Source: Cylindrotheca closterium
Lineage: Eukaryota > Bacillariophyta > Bacillariophyceae > Bacillariales > Bacillariaceae
Direction of reading: 5' to 3'
Assembly (NCBI GenBank): GCA_933822405.4
Contig: CAKOGP040001980.1
Coordinates: forward strand, 62,001 to 126,000
DNA: 64,000 nt
A program made the position numbers and the translations under genes. Shown in pieces: positions 43,599 through 52,907 of the stretch. The notes beneath the pieces are model-generated. The model did no database searches. It saw only the letters and a program-made list of their open reading frames with translations, and had not been told where the DNA came from. Numbering within the stretch: the first letter of the stretch is position 1; every line of letters starts with the position of its first letter.

Positions 43599-45060
43599 AC
43601 ACTGCCAAGCATGCTTCTGAGAATGCGTGCAATCGACGCTTTCACGATACATACGAACGTGCGTAGTGTTGAAAAGAAAGTTCGTCAAGGAAATGCTCCA
43701 GACTGGAACAAGAAAACCCCAGAGCCTTAGAAATGGAAAAGAGGTTATGTCATGAGAGACAAGTAAGGCATGAACCTGGCATTAAGCACTTGAGATTATT
43801 CAGTCATGGTGTCACGCTGGAAGCAGCACTCATGCATCGGATTGACGCTTGTGACGGAATTCGCTTGGTGCCTATCATACTTTTAATATTCTTATTTTTA
43901 CTGAAACACTATTGTAATACCTATTGCGAGTTTACAGCTTGTTTTCATGACAATTAAAGTTTGGATGTACTATACGGTGCAACCTACATAGTGCCTATCC
44001 ATGATCTGGCCACTCGTGAATCAATCCCTTTGATGACCCCGCCCCTCTTTGTAGAAACGGAGTGGCTTTGCCCCCATTTTAAAACAATTCCACAACGTTG
44101 ATTTCCGCGTGTCTATTTGTAGTGCGGTAGCCACATTGCACTTACTAACTTTGCAAACGTTCAAATCATACTGAATCTCAATGCTGATTTGACACAATGT
44201 ACAGTTTTTACCGCGTTATGGAAATATCAATCTGCGGCATTTACACTTATTTTTGAAGCGTAGATTTCGTACTGTGACAATAAGTCATACCGTTATTTTT
44301 GGGGAGTGGCCAATTCTGCCGAAGCAGAAGTGCTGTACGTAGCTTTCCTACTAGTCCTTCGCAATCGTTTTTGGATACGAAACTGATTGGACAAACAGAA
44401 TGTGAACAACGATCATAGATCGGAAAAAGTCGGCATCTTAGCACCATGAGGCACCTCCAAAGTGCTTTCAAAGATGCCAAAGCACAATTGCATGTCCCGA
44501 GGACCAACATACATCAACGGTAATGTGTCAGTAGCTTTCTCGTTGCGAAGCAACACCGTGTTTTCGAAGCAAACAAGCTAAATGTTTCGAAAGCCAATGA
44601 ATTCTTCTGAATAGTTTCTCGTTGTTGTAAGTTATTTCGTCTGTCTATTGTAACTCTGCATTGCAAAGGGGCTCGATCCCATCAGGAAGTGACATGTAAC
44701 TCGCTCATTGTTTGCTGTCGGTTTTGTCCTTCATTTATCCCAAAGATGGCTCACTTTCGTTGTGAGGCGCTACAACTTTTCGGGACCATGGCCATTATTG
44801 CTCTACTTGGATCACAGGCTCTACAGAGTGGAAACTACTCGAGAAGCTTGATTACAACTTGATCTTTAACATTACTACATATAGAGACGGTTCAGCACCA
44901 TCAACATTTGACACAAAACAGACCTCCAAATCTTCGCGATTGTGGCATGGGCAAGTCAACTCATATACATCAAAGAGATGATCTTGCGAAAACAAATATA
45001 ACACACAATATCGTCCCACTAAGCGGTAGCTCGACATCGCCAGTGGGAACGACTAATTCC
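43599..45060. other. Gene-poor spacer, 1.46 kb
   Basis: Lies between the 3' end of the helical-protein gene and the 3' end of the CCCH gene. Open frames of 60-87 codons are present on both strands, but none has family content or splice context. I see no RNA gene, transposon end or long repeat. Confidence 0.4.
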
Positions 45061-47355
45061 CTATGCCCTCCGCACTGAGGGCAACCCAATATGAGATCGT
45101 GAATTCTCCTTCGCTTCTGTGCTAATCCCAGCATCATCGCCAAAGCAACTGTACGAGCAAGAAGGTTTGTCCTTCGATCGCAAGTGAGCTCGAATCACTG
45201 AAGAGTTGCGGCGATAAAGATTCTGAAGCCCTGGCATCAAGAGTTGTTGTTCAAAGCTTGAGAAAGGGGCTGGGCTCGCATACACGATTGGAGCAGAGTT
45301 CGGAGCCAAATGCGCTGTCTTGGTGTTGGCAGGCTGTTCTCCTTTTTTGCCATGCCGAGGTGTGGAATGCTTCTCCGTCACTTTTTTGGAAGGACGAGTC
45401 GATTCTTGAGGATGAAAATTGGCACAAACATCTCCCATCGGACACGAGTGGTTGCTGCTTGAGGGGCAAACCTTGGACTTGTAAATGTTGGGATGGTACA
45501 TCATTTCTTCATTCGAATGAGCCTTGTCACACTGCAACCCATGTGGACACTTGTTCAAATATAAAGCACCCAGCTTTGGATCAGCGATCTTGCTAACATG
45601 TTGACACATCTCGTTCTGGTACGGAAATTGATATGGATTGCGGCGAAGCCACCCTCCGTTGACATCGACATGAGCAAATCCACAAAGTGAGTGGTCATGG
45701 TCATATCGCTTGCAGCACCAACTTGTTCGGAATTTTCCTGCTTCTTCGGGAGACATCCTTCCAAACACATCTTGACCAGAAGCTGAATCTTGAGGAGTCA
45801 TTGGAATGCCAATCTTGCCCAAGAGGTAGTTTCCATTGCCAGCTTCTCGACCAAAGAATGATCTCCATTCTGATGCTGTTAACTGCAAATGAGCGGCATT
45901 TGCAGTGTCTCGAATGAATTCATTGTGGCATCTAAATACATCTTCGGCTGATCGCACATTCTCATTGAAACAAAGCAAGACTGCCCTCTTGGATTCGTGA
46001 TCATGATGATCACCCAAGTGCGGTGGACTCTTGGGGGCTTCAGTGCTTGAGAGCTTCGGGGAGGACTTTGGCGTGTATTCGCCAGCCGTGTGTTGCTTTT
46101 CATCGACATCGTGCAGTGCTGCATGGATGACAGTATCTCGGTCAACAGTAACATCGTTCCACAATCGCGACAGATACCTGAGCATAAAAGAGTCATCTTT
46201 CACACTGGATGCAAATCCGTTGCGGAAATAGTCACCCTTCTCTTCCGTTCCATCAGCTCTTGGAATTATATAATGAAAACACGAGTTGAGAATGATCTGC
46301 ATGCACCGATTCACTCTGGTCCGGGTGATTATTCCGCCTTCTATTTTGCTTGCAACACAGGCATGGACTCCTGACTGCAGCTGTTGGCGCGAAAAGAAAC
46401 CGAATCCCATTGCTAGTTCTCTACCAACGAGCCACGTAATCAAAGCTACCGCTCGAGATGTGTCTGGTTCAAACAAACAAGCCTTTTTCCTGAGAAGTGT
46501 TTTCAGAACTTCAGCATTTGACCTTTGAGGATTTGATGTTTGTTGATGTGGGCTTGTCGGTGTACTCTTGGGGCCTGTTGATGATTGACCTTGCTGTCGA
46601 GGTCCCCTAAAATTTCTTGGAGGAGTCATGGCACGCTGACTATGGGAGCCAGCTTGTCTAGTTGGGCTGAGACCTCGTCTTCCTTGTGGTTGTTGCTGCT
46701 GATGGTACGGAACATAACCTTGCTGTCCATATTGCTGCGGTTGTCGCACTTCAATTTCTAAAGGCCTTCTTCGATTCTGTTGTTCATATTGCCCGTCAGA
46801 CTTGAATGGTTGCTGATGCACAGGTTGATTCCATCCACTAGGAGCAGCATTTGGAAGTTGATTTCGAAAGCTTGCAACTCTTTGTTGATTCTGCGGAATT
46901 CTATTAGGTCCTCCGTAAGATCGTTGTCCTTGTTGCGACGCTTGGTGCCATGGGTTGTTAATATCTGTTGATCTTGGCATCGGAAGTCCACCCAGCAGCA
47001 AACCTTCTTCTCCGAAAGAGCTACCTGAGTGGTTCCTTCTATGTCCTGGTTGAAGCAAGTGCGGAAGCACAGTATCATCTAGCTTGTAATCTGTCATCAA
47101 GGACGCGTCATCTGTTGACGGTGCCGTCGATACAGTGGAGGGCGTTCCAATAACATTTCTTGTGGCAGCGTAATCACTTGAATCGTGCATGGGAGTTAAC
47201 CTTCCCGGAGACGCTGCCATCCCTTCTTGAGTGCTTGTTGCGGGTTCCTCGGTCCCTTCCTTGAGCGCGTGCAAGTTCTCTACGATATGTTGTTCCTTGT
47301 CTCTACCCTGTACAGTTGTCCAGTGTTGATTACTTGGTCTTGTTGCAGTCCCCAT
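45061..47355 (-). CDS. CCCH zinc-finger protein (unkempt-like fingers)
   Basis: At least 764 residues from the first in-frame ATG (47355). The C-terminal third has CCCH-type fingers: FRTSWCCKRYDHDHSLCGFAH (C-x7-C-x5-C-x3-H style), CQHVSKI with LNKCPHGLQCDKAH, and YKSKVCPSSSNHSCPMGDVC with NFH. The order and spacing recall unkempt-type and plant TZF RNA-binding proteins, which control mRNA stability or translation. The N-terminal half is Gln/Pro-rich and disordered. The frame stays open upstream to about 47650, where a TAG could be a splice acceptor. The upstream residues (LRNQWKSKEEELAASRNI) look coding, so an extra N-terminal exon is likely. Confidence 0.75.
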   Translation of the reverse strand: MGTATRPSNQHWTTVQGRDKEQHIVENLHALKEGTEEPATSTQEGMAASPGRLTPMHDSSDYAATRNVIGTPSTVSTAPSTDDASLMTDYKLDDTVLPHLLQPGHRRNHSGSSFGEEGLLLGGLPMPRSTDINNPWHQASQQGQRSYGGPNRIPQNQQRVASFRNQLPNAAPSGWNQPVHQQPFKSDGQYEQQNRRRPLEIEVRQPQQYGQQGYVPYHQQQQPQGRRGLSPTRQAGSHSQRAMTPPRNFRGPRQQGQSSTGPKSTPTSPHQQTSNPQRSNAEVLKTLLRKKACLFEPDTSRAVALITWLVGRELAMGFGFFSRQQLQSGVHACVASKIEGGIITRTRVNRCMQIILNSCFHYIIPRADGTEEKGDYFRNGFASSVKDDSFMLRYLSRLWNDVTVDRDTVIHAALHDVDEKQHTAGEYTPKSSPKLSSTEAPKSPPHLGDHHDHESKRAVLLCFNENVRSAEDVFRCHNEFIRDTANAAHLQLTASEWRSFFGREAGNGNYLLGKIGIPMTPQDSASGQDVFGRMSPEEAGKFRTSWCCKRYDHDHSLCGFAHVDVNGGWLRRNPYQFPYQNEMCQHVSKIADPKLGALYLNKCPHGLQCDKAHSNEEMMYHPNIYKSKVCPSSSNHSCPMGDVCANFHPQESTRPSKKVTEKHSTPRHGKKGEQPANTKTAHLAPNSAPIVYASPAPFSSFEQQLLMPGLQNLYRRNSSVIRAHLRSKDKPSCSYSCFGDDAGISTEAKENSRSHIGLPSVRRA

Positions 47356-48914
47356 CTGTTGGTGATTGCGACTACGGTCTAGCAGATTGTATGATGAGGA
47401 TAAACCCAACGCTATTTCTGCTGCTGTCACTCTGTGGGATTGAATTGTTGCGGTATTATTCGTTGTGCTTGTTGCGCTACAAATATGTTCTTCGTTAGTT
47501 CCAGTCGCCCAATTGATGATGTTTCTTGAAGCAGCAAGTTCCTCTTCTTTGCTTTTCCACTGATTTCTAAGGTTAACCGGAGTCGTGGTTTTGATTTTGA
47601 TTGACCCTGACACGATTTGAAAATGCCACGCGTAGAAGCCAGTAAACTAGTTTTCCAACGTGACCTTCTTGTCTTCACGTTTGATATTGTTGCCTAACTC
47701 TTGTTTGTTGCGTTTGGCTACTACGGTAGTATTGGTTTGGTCTGCCTTTTGCGGGAGCAGTTGATGCGTCTCGTGTCAGCGGGTGGATGAGATGGGTGTT
47801 CTCCGAATTCTCGCGTAGGATTGGTAGCTTTTCTACGCAAACTTGAGCTCTACGAACGCTGAGGTGGAATTTCGACCTGCCTTTCTTCCCACGATTGAGG
47901 AATCACTAAATGGACTTTTCCAATAAAACACAAACCGCGACAAGTGGAATATGTGTCTTGGAAAGGTACTCAACACGTTCGACCTCTCAATCGTGTTATA
48001 TGAAATGTTGGCTGAATGAATGATGGTTCATCGAAGGTTCATGGAAGGTTCATGGATGTTGGTTCCACAAGGGAGAGATCGTCTCTCCAGCGGTGTCACT
48101 CAACGACGAAACCCAACGGAAAGTCGCGCGCGTCGAACCGTTGACAATCAAAATTTCCTAATTGGAAGACGAATTGGCGAAAGCAACAAAAATGGTCTAC
48201 CTATTTTGACAACAATCAACCCAAGGAAATGTATGTCTTATAAACTAATTGATGGACGATTACATGCAATGTAACGGTTGATCCTATTTTTACGTCTCTT
48301 CGGACTGTTTCCATCTTGTCCTTCCATTATCTTCTCATACCGGTACACTCACTACCTGGTATAGTATGGATGCTCTGTTCACAGAAATCCATCGAAGCAC
48401 CACCAACTTTTCCACAAAAACCGTTGAATTTGATCAAAAGTACCGGTACAGTACTACTCTAGAACTTACGGCAAATAGGATGATAAAGCCGCCGGTGTCT
48501 TTGTGCATTTTTCATTCACTATACAGACATGAGGATGACATTCAACAATGAACGATAGTGATACCGCGCGCACAGCCAAATTGTTTCACGTGTACCCAAT
48601 CAGGTTATGAGCTCACACCAGCAATTCAGACAGACAGATAGAAAAGCTAAAAACTGTTTTGCGATGACGTTGTTTTTGGATGACGTTATGGAGCTCTCGC
48701 CCCTAATCAGGAAAACCGAACGCCACGTAAAAAGTGTTTCGTGTTTTCGAAGATTACTTTGCTTCTTGTTGTGGACAGCAACAAGAAAAAAACAGCTGGC
48801 AGCGACGCAACACAAGATACCAGTTACCAATCGTAATAATCGAAGAGAAAGACCTCAAAGGCAACCCAAAGCACCCAGGAATAGTATTACAACCGCATTG
48901 AAACCCCCAAGAAA
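47356..48914. promoter_or_regulatory. Divergent regulatory region between CCCH and bHLH-PAS genes
   Basis: About 1.3-1.5 kb between divergent genes; the left 300 bases may be coding for the CCCH protein. Features: an 11-base direct repeat (gaaggttcatg, 48033-48055), taccggtac at 48338-48346, gtaccggtacagtac at 48440-48454, and a CACGTG E-box/G-box at 48587-48592, 323 bases before the bHLH-PAS start codon. CACGTG is the canonical bHLH dimer site, so autoregulation is possible (inference). Confidence 0.45.
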
Positions 48915-50554
48915 ATGACTAGCAATAGTAATGCCAAAGTAGGCATTGCAAACGGAAAATCAGAGCTTTTGCAGGGAGGAGTTTCATCCTCTTCTGACCT
49001 CTATGACGTGTCTTCCTTTGACCCTTTGCAAGCTAATGCACAACAACTCACTGCCTCTGCTGGATTGATGAACGCGCTTACAGCTCAACAACGATCATCA
49101 GTTGGTGGTGAAGGCAACAAAATGTCTCATCCGGGTTCAACCGATGCAAGGAGCCATGTTGCTCTGCAACATCAATTGCAGCAGCCTCCTCAGGGATACA
49201 ATCCTTTGCAATCATTACCACAGCATGCCAACTCGCATCAATTGCAATCATTACCGCAGCATGCCAACGCTCATCAATTGCAATCGTTACCACAGCATGC
49301 TAACGCGCAAGCAACCGCAGCTACACCGCATCCTTACATGCTGCTGAATCATGGTACAAATCCCTTGCAGCAATTGCAACCCATTGCGAGCACCGCAGCT
49401 GGAGTGAATCCAACCACCGTGGTCTCGCAGGGATTTTACTTGCCAGGTTCAACAATGCCAATCACTACCAACTTTCCAGCTCAAGTCTTGCCTGGGACCA
49501 ATCAGCACTTGAATGGAATGCTTCATCATCAGCCAGCATTCTTGCAGCATTTAAATCCTGCAGGAAAGCGGGAAACTCAAGAATTTCAACAGGAATCGAG
49601 AAAGAAGCATCGAGGTCTCCAACCGTCTGTGGTTTCTGTGACTACCATGGGATCCAATGGAACCAACCAGGTCACGAGCAGCAGTAGCCCACCAGCTGAC
49701 ACTGATAACGAACAAGACATTGACACATCCAATATGACCCCTGCTCAACGCCGGCGACACGAGCGGAATCTTAGAGAACAGCAACGATCTTCAAAGATTA
49801 GTCAGCAAGTTAAAGAATTGAGAGACCTGTTGTCCGATTCCAATGTGCCGTTCAAGCCCAACAAGTACTCGATCTTGTTGAATGTGGTTGATTACATCAA
49901 GCAACTACAGGGGCGAGCCATCATGCTGGATGCTGAGCACAAAAAGTTGATTACGACGATACGTAGAACTAATGAGATTGTTCAATCCGGAAACACCCCC
50001 AGCTCGGCTGATGAAACGGATGCTACCAATTTGACTGGCAATAGCTCATCTGACCCTGGGAGCGAGAACGAAATGGTCTTTGTACAAGGATTGAATTACA
50101 AGTCAGTCTTTCAACAGAGCCCAGCCGCACTAGGTGTGGCAGCCCTAGATGGGATTTTGCTAGATTGCAATGAAGAGTTTGAGCTGCTTCTTGGGTTCCC
50201 ACGGGATGATCTACTGAACAACAATCTATTTAATCTGGTACAGAATCACGAGGAAATGTATCGGGCCATGTCTAAGATGCTAGGTCCAACGGACCAAGCA
50301 CCATTGGGCCTGGGCCGAAATAGTCCATCTTCGGCAGCAGCAACTCCCGCCTTTTGGACTGGGCCGGTTGTTTCCAAGCGGGACAACATCAAAGTAAGTT
50401 GATCTCATCCATGGAAATCTTCTTTTGATTCTTGTTTGACTAATTATTGGTCTTCTTTTTCTGTTTCACCCTTCAGCTTACCATGAATGTGACTTTAACC
50501 GTTGGTAATGATGGGGCTCCCAAGTTCTTCACTTGCTCTGTTACTAGAGCTTAA
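48915..50554 (+). CDS. bHLH-PAS transcription factor A (RITMO1/bHLH1-like), 2 exons
   Basis: Exons are 48915-50393 and 50477-50554 (phase 0, GTAAGT..TTCAG), 518 residues. The bHLH domain is at about residues 274-335: RRRHERNLREQQRSSKISQQ basic/helix 1, then FKPNKYSILLNVVDYIKQLQ in helix 2. A PAS domain follows at about 394-460 (VFQQSPAALGVAALDGILLD, FELLLGFPRDDLL). The short terminal exon encodes LTMNVTLTVGNDGAPKFFTC and ends SVTRA, corresponding to the end of the PAS fold or its extension. The N-terminus is Gln/His-rich with a 36-base tandem repeat (49209-49310). The arrangement matches the diatom RITMO1/bHLH1 family of circadian regulators (established in Phaeodactylum). Nuclear. Confidence 0.85.
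49209..49310 (+). repeat. 36-base in-frame tandem repeat in bHLH-PAS gene A
   Basis: Nearly three copies of a 36-base unit encode SLPQHAN(S/A)HQLQ. It lies in the disordered N-terminal region, upstream of the bHLH domain. Copies differ at a few third positions, so this is not a recent expansion error. Confidence 0.85.
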
Positions 50555-51313
50555 ACTATCAATAAATGCACACTTCACTCTTCAGGTTTGCGATTCTTTC
50601 CGAAGAATGCTTAGCCTACCATCAAGGTGCTTCATAACTTTGTGGTCTACTACTGCAAAGAAGTTAGCTATAATGGGATCGTAGCTATTGCCTTAACTGA
50701 ATACATTTATATCCAAAGTCTTCTTTTTCACCCTTCAACTTGCAATCAATGTAGCCTTAACTGGAAATGATTGGGCTACCATGTAATTCACTAGTTCTGT
50801 TGCCGGAGCTAAGCATTGCAATACTTCACTCCTTAGCTTTGCAGTTCTTACCGAAGAATACTTAGTTTCCATCAAGGTTCTTAATAACTTTGTGGTCTAC
50901 TAAACTGCCAAGAAGTTAGCTATAATTGGATCGTAGATTTGCCTTAAAACTGAATAAATTTTTATTAAAAAATCAGAAGTCTTCTTATTTTCAACCTTCA
51001 ACTTGCAATCAATGTAGCCTTGACCATTGAAAAAGATGGGGCTCCCAAGTTCTTCACTTGCTCTGTTCAGCTTCCCAGGAATATAATCTTGACCGCTGCA
51101 AATGATTGGGCTCCCATGTTCTTCTTCACTAGCTCTGTTGCCAGAGCTAACTATCAATGCAACACTTCACTCCGTGGCTTTGCAATTCTTACAGAAGAAT
51201 GCTGAACCTGTACCCAGGAGCTGAACTCTGTGGTCTGCTAGACTGCCAAGAAGTTGGCTATCATGACATCGGACCTATTGCTTTCTAGCTGAACACAGTG
51301 ATCAAAAGTCTTT
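50451..51313 (+). repeat. Degenerate tandem array of the bHLH-PAS terminal exon and 3' flank
   Basis: Three related units: 50451-50720 (containing the functional last exon), 50721-50980 and 50981-51313. Each runs from a 'tcttctttttcaccc' branch/acceptor tract through the exon sequence (gggctcccaagttcttcacttg...) and a 3' flank with 'aactttgtggtctac' and 'aagaagttagctataatgggatcgtag'. Units 2 and 3 share the change TTCAG to TTCAA, which removes the acceptor. Unit 2 has in-frame stops. Unit 3 has a nested second copy of the exon core (about 51068-51145) but stays open for more than 60 codons. These are pseudo-exons derived from gene A. Confidence 0.85.
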
Positions 51314-51422
51314 CGATGGTTTAAAATATTTTTTACAAGTAGGCGAACAAAACTGGTTTGGATCGAAAAGTTTTCAAAATTTTGAATAAAAAAAAGGTCG
51401 TCTTGCTTGATGCATTCACCCC

Positions 51423-52907
51423 TTACATCTTTTTCTTCTTGGAGAATGGTTCCATGTTTGGTTCCATGTCATCACTTGTCAAGTATGGTTGCTGTAGGTT
51501 CCCCCCTGACAGGCTGGAAGGAGAGTTCAATCGCTGCTTGAGGCCCTCATACGAGTCCAAAGACGCTGGAGACTTCCAGTGGGTTGGCGCACTCACTTCG
51601 AGCACTTGAACTAGCCAGGTGTTGACTTTTTCACCATCTTCGCTTCCATCGGGACGTTCCAAGAGGAGCTGGTTCCACCTGGACTCCTGGTCGAGTGGAC
51701 TTGGTGTAGCACGAGGGAATGGGCCGGGAGCACGAGGATTATTGGGAGCACTGGTGGAAATGACCTTGGAAAGCCATCCCGGAGTCAGCATCATGTTGGA
51801 AGGTCTTTCAGTAAGCAGATTGGCCCACTGGCGCTGCTGGGTGTTTGACAGTGGTTCTTCTCTTGGCCTTTTTTTATTTGCGTTGGCGGCGTCAATCAAA
51901 GATTGCAGATTCGACCTCGGTGAGATGGTCGACTCAGAGTTGCCAAACAGAGTTGCCTTAGTTTGTTGCTGAGCGGTCGGTGGTGATGGTGGAGCCGAGG
52001 TGGTGGAGGCTGGGAGGCACACAGGGCCACCGGTACTTGCGGGTAGCAGCGGTATGATCGGTAGAGGTGCACTTGTATTTTTCTTTTCGTTTTCAGCTAG
52101 ATCAGCGTGAAGGTGACGAGAACGAAAATTTTGCTTGGTGACAGGTTTCTTGCAATAGTAGCAGTAGCGAAATTTAACACCCGCGGTACGGCAAGTGGGG
52201 TGAGAACATAGGAGATGCAAGCCATGAACTGCATCCGTGGGGATCTCCAAATATGAGGTCTGCAAAAAACAAAAATAGTGAGGATAAATAATCCTTTCAG
52301 TGTTCAAAAGTACCAGGTATAGTTGCAAGTATCTTACCAGAGCATTGTGATCAGTAGACATGCCACGAGCCTGGCAGGGAACACGAGTACAAGCTGCTTG
52401 TTGGAAACGAGCTTGATGATTGCTGTTGTTTGTTTGTGTATTGCTTGCCATTGAAAGCATAGTACGGTTAGCATAATTTGGTCCAACAGCCATTCCCTGA
52501 GCACTTTCCTCACCAAGATTCGTTCCCAAGAACTGTTGGTTAGTGTTGGGGAGGTTGTAGTTCATCATCATGGATCGCTGACTCATGATTTGTGAAGCCA
52601 GCGACGAAAGGAGTTGCTCCTGTAAGTTTATAGTGCTAGCATCTTGGTTATTTTGCTGAAGCGGGACCTGTACTGCCCTTGCCTCTGAGAAAGGCGTTCG
52701 ACGATTGTTATGAGCCTGATACTGCGAAAAGTCCCCAAACATGTGACCGGCAGTCGTATCGCTTCCTTCCGAGAGTTTCCTCTCTAAATTATTTTGCTGG
52801 CTTTGATGATGGCCGAGACTAGGAGGACAACCCAAAGGATTAGGACTGTTTACATTGATTCTGTCTCCATGAGCGCCATAAGGCTTCATTGAAACACACT
52901 CCAGCAT
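51423..52907 (-). CDS. Cys/His-rich putative zinc-binding regulator, 2 exons
   Basis: Exons are 52338-52907 and 51423-52259 on the minus strand, 468 residues. The intron of 78 bases has no stop in frame, so retention would add 26 residues without a frameshift. The N-terminal 180 residues are Gln/Asn/Met-rich. Residues about 190-240 hold a compact Cys/His cluster: LLCSHPTCRTAGVKFRYCYY, then CKKPVTKQNFRSRHLH (C-x4-C-x8-C-x2-C ... H-x-H), probably a zinc site. After it come two related repeats, WANLLTERP...WLSKV...SAP and WNQLLLERP...WLVQV...SAP. I do not know a named family; similar Cys clusters recur in uncharacterised diatom proteins. A basic end (FSKKKKM) suggests nuclear location. Confidence 0.7.
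   Translation of the reverse strand: MLECVSMKPYGAHGDRINVNSPNPLGCPPSLGHHQSQQNNLERKLSEGSDTTAGHMFGDFSQYQAHNNRRTPFSEARAVQVPLQQNNQDASTINLQEQLLSSLASQIMSQRSMMMNYNLPNTNQQFLGTNLGEESAQGMAVGPNYANRTMLSMASNTQTNNSNHQARFQQAACTRVPCQARGMSTDHNALVRYLQLYLVLLNTERIIYPHYFCFLQTSYLEIPTDAVHGLHLLCSHPTCRTAGVKFRYCYYCKKPVTKQNFRSRHLHADLAENEKKNTSAPLPIIPLLPASTGGPVCLPASTTSAPPSPPTAQQQTKATLFGNSESTISPRSNLQSLIDAANANKKRPREEPLSNTQQRQWANLLTERPSNMMLTPGWLSKVISTSAPNNPRAPGPFPRATPSPLDQESRWNQLLLERPDGSEDGEKVNTWLVQVLEVSAPTHWKSPASLDSYEGLKQRLNSPSSLSGGNLQQPYLTSDDMEPNMEPFSKKKKM

Noticed and set aside
43733..43957. 74-codon plus-strand frame after the helical-protein gene
   Set aside because: Composition looks like 3' flank and there is no known motif.
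44655..44700. tRNA-like B-box (ggctcgatccc)
   Set aside because: No matching A-box, acceptor stem or cloverleaf could be drawn around it.
50900..51157. 85-codon minus-strand frame across the repeat array
   Set aside because: It lies antisense to the duplicated exon units, so its openness reflects the repeats and not a gene.
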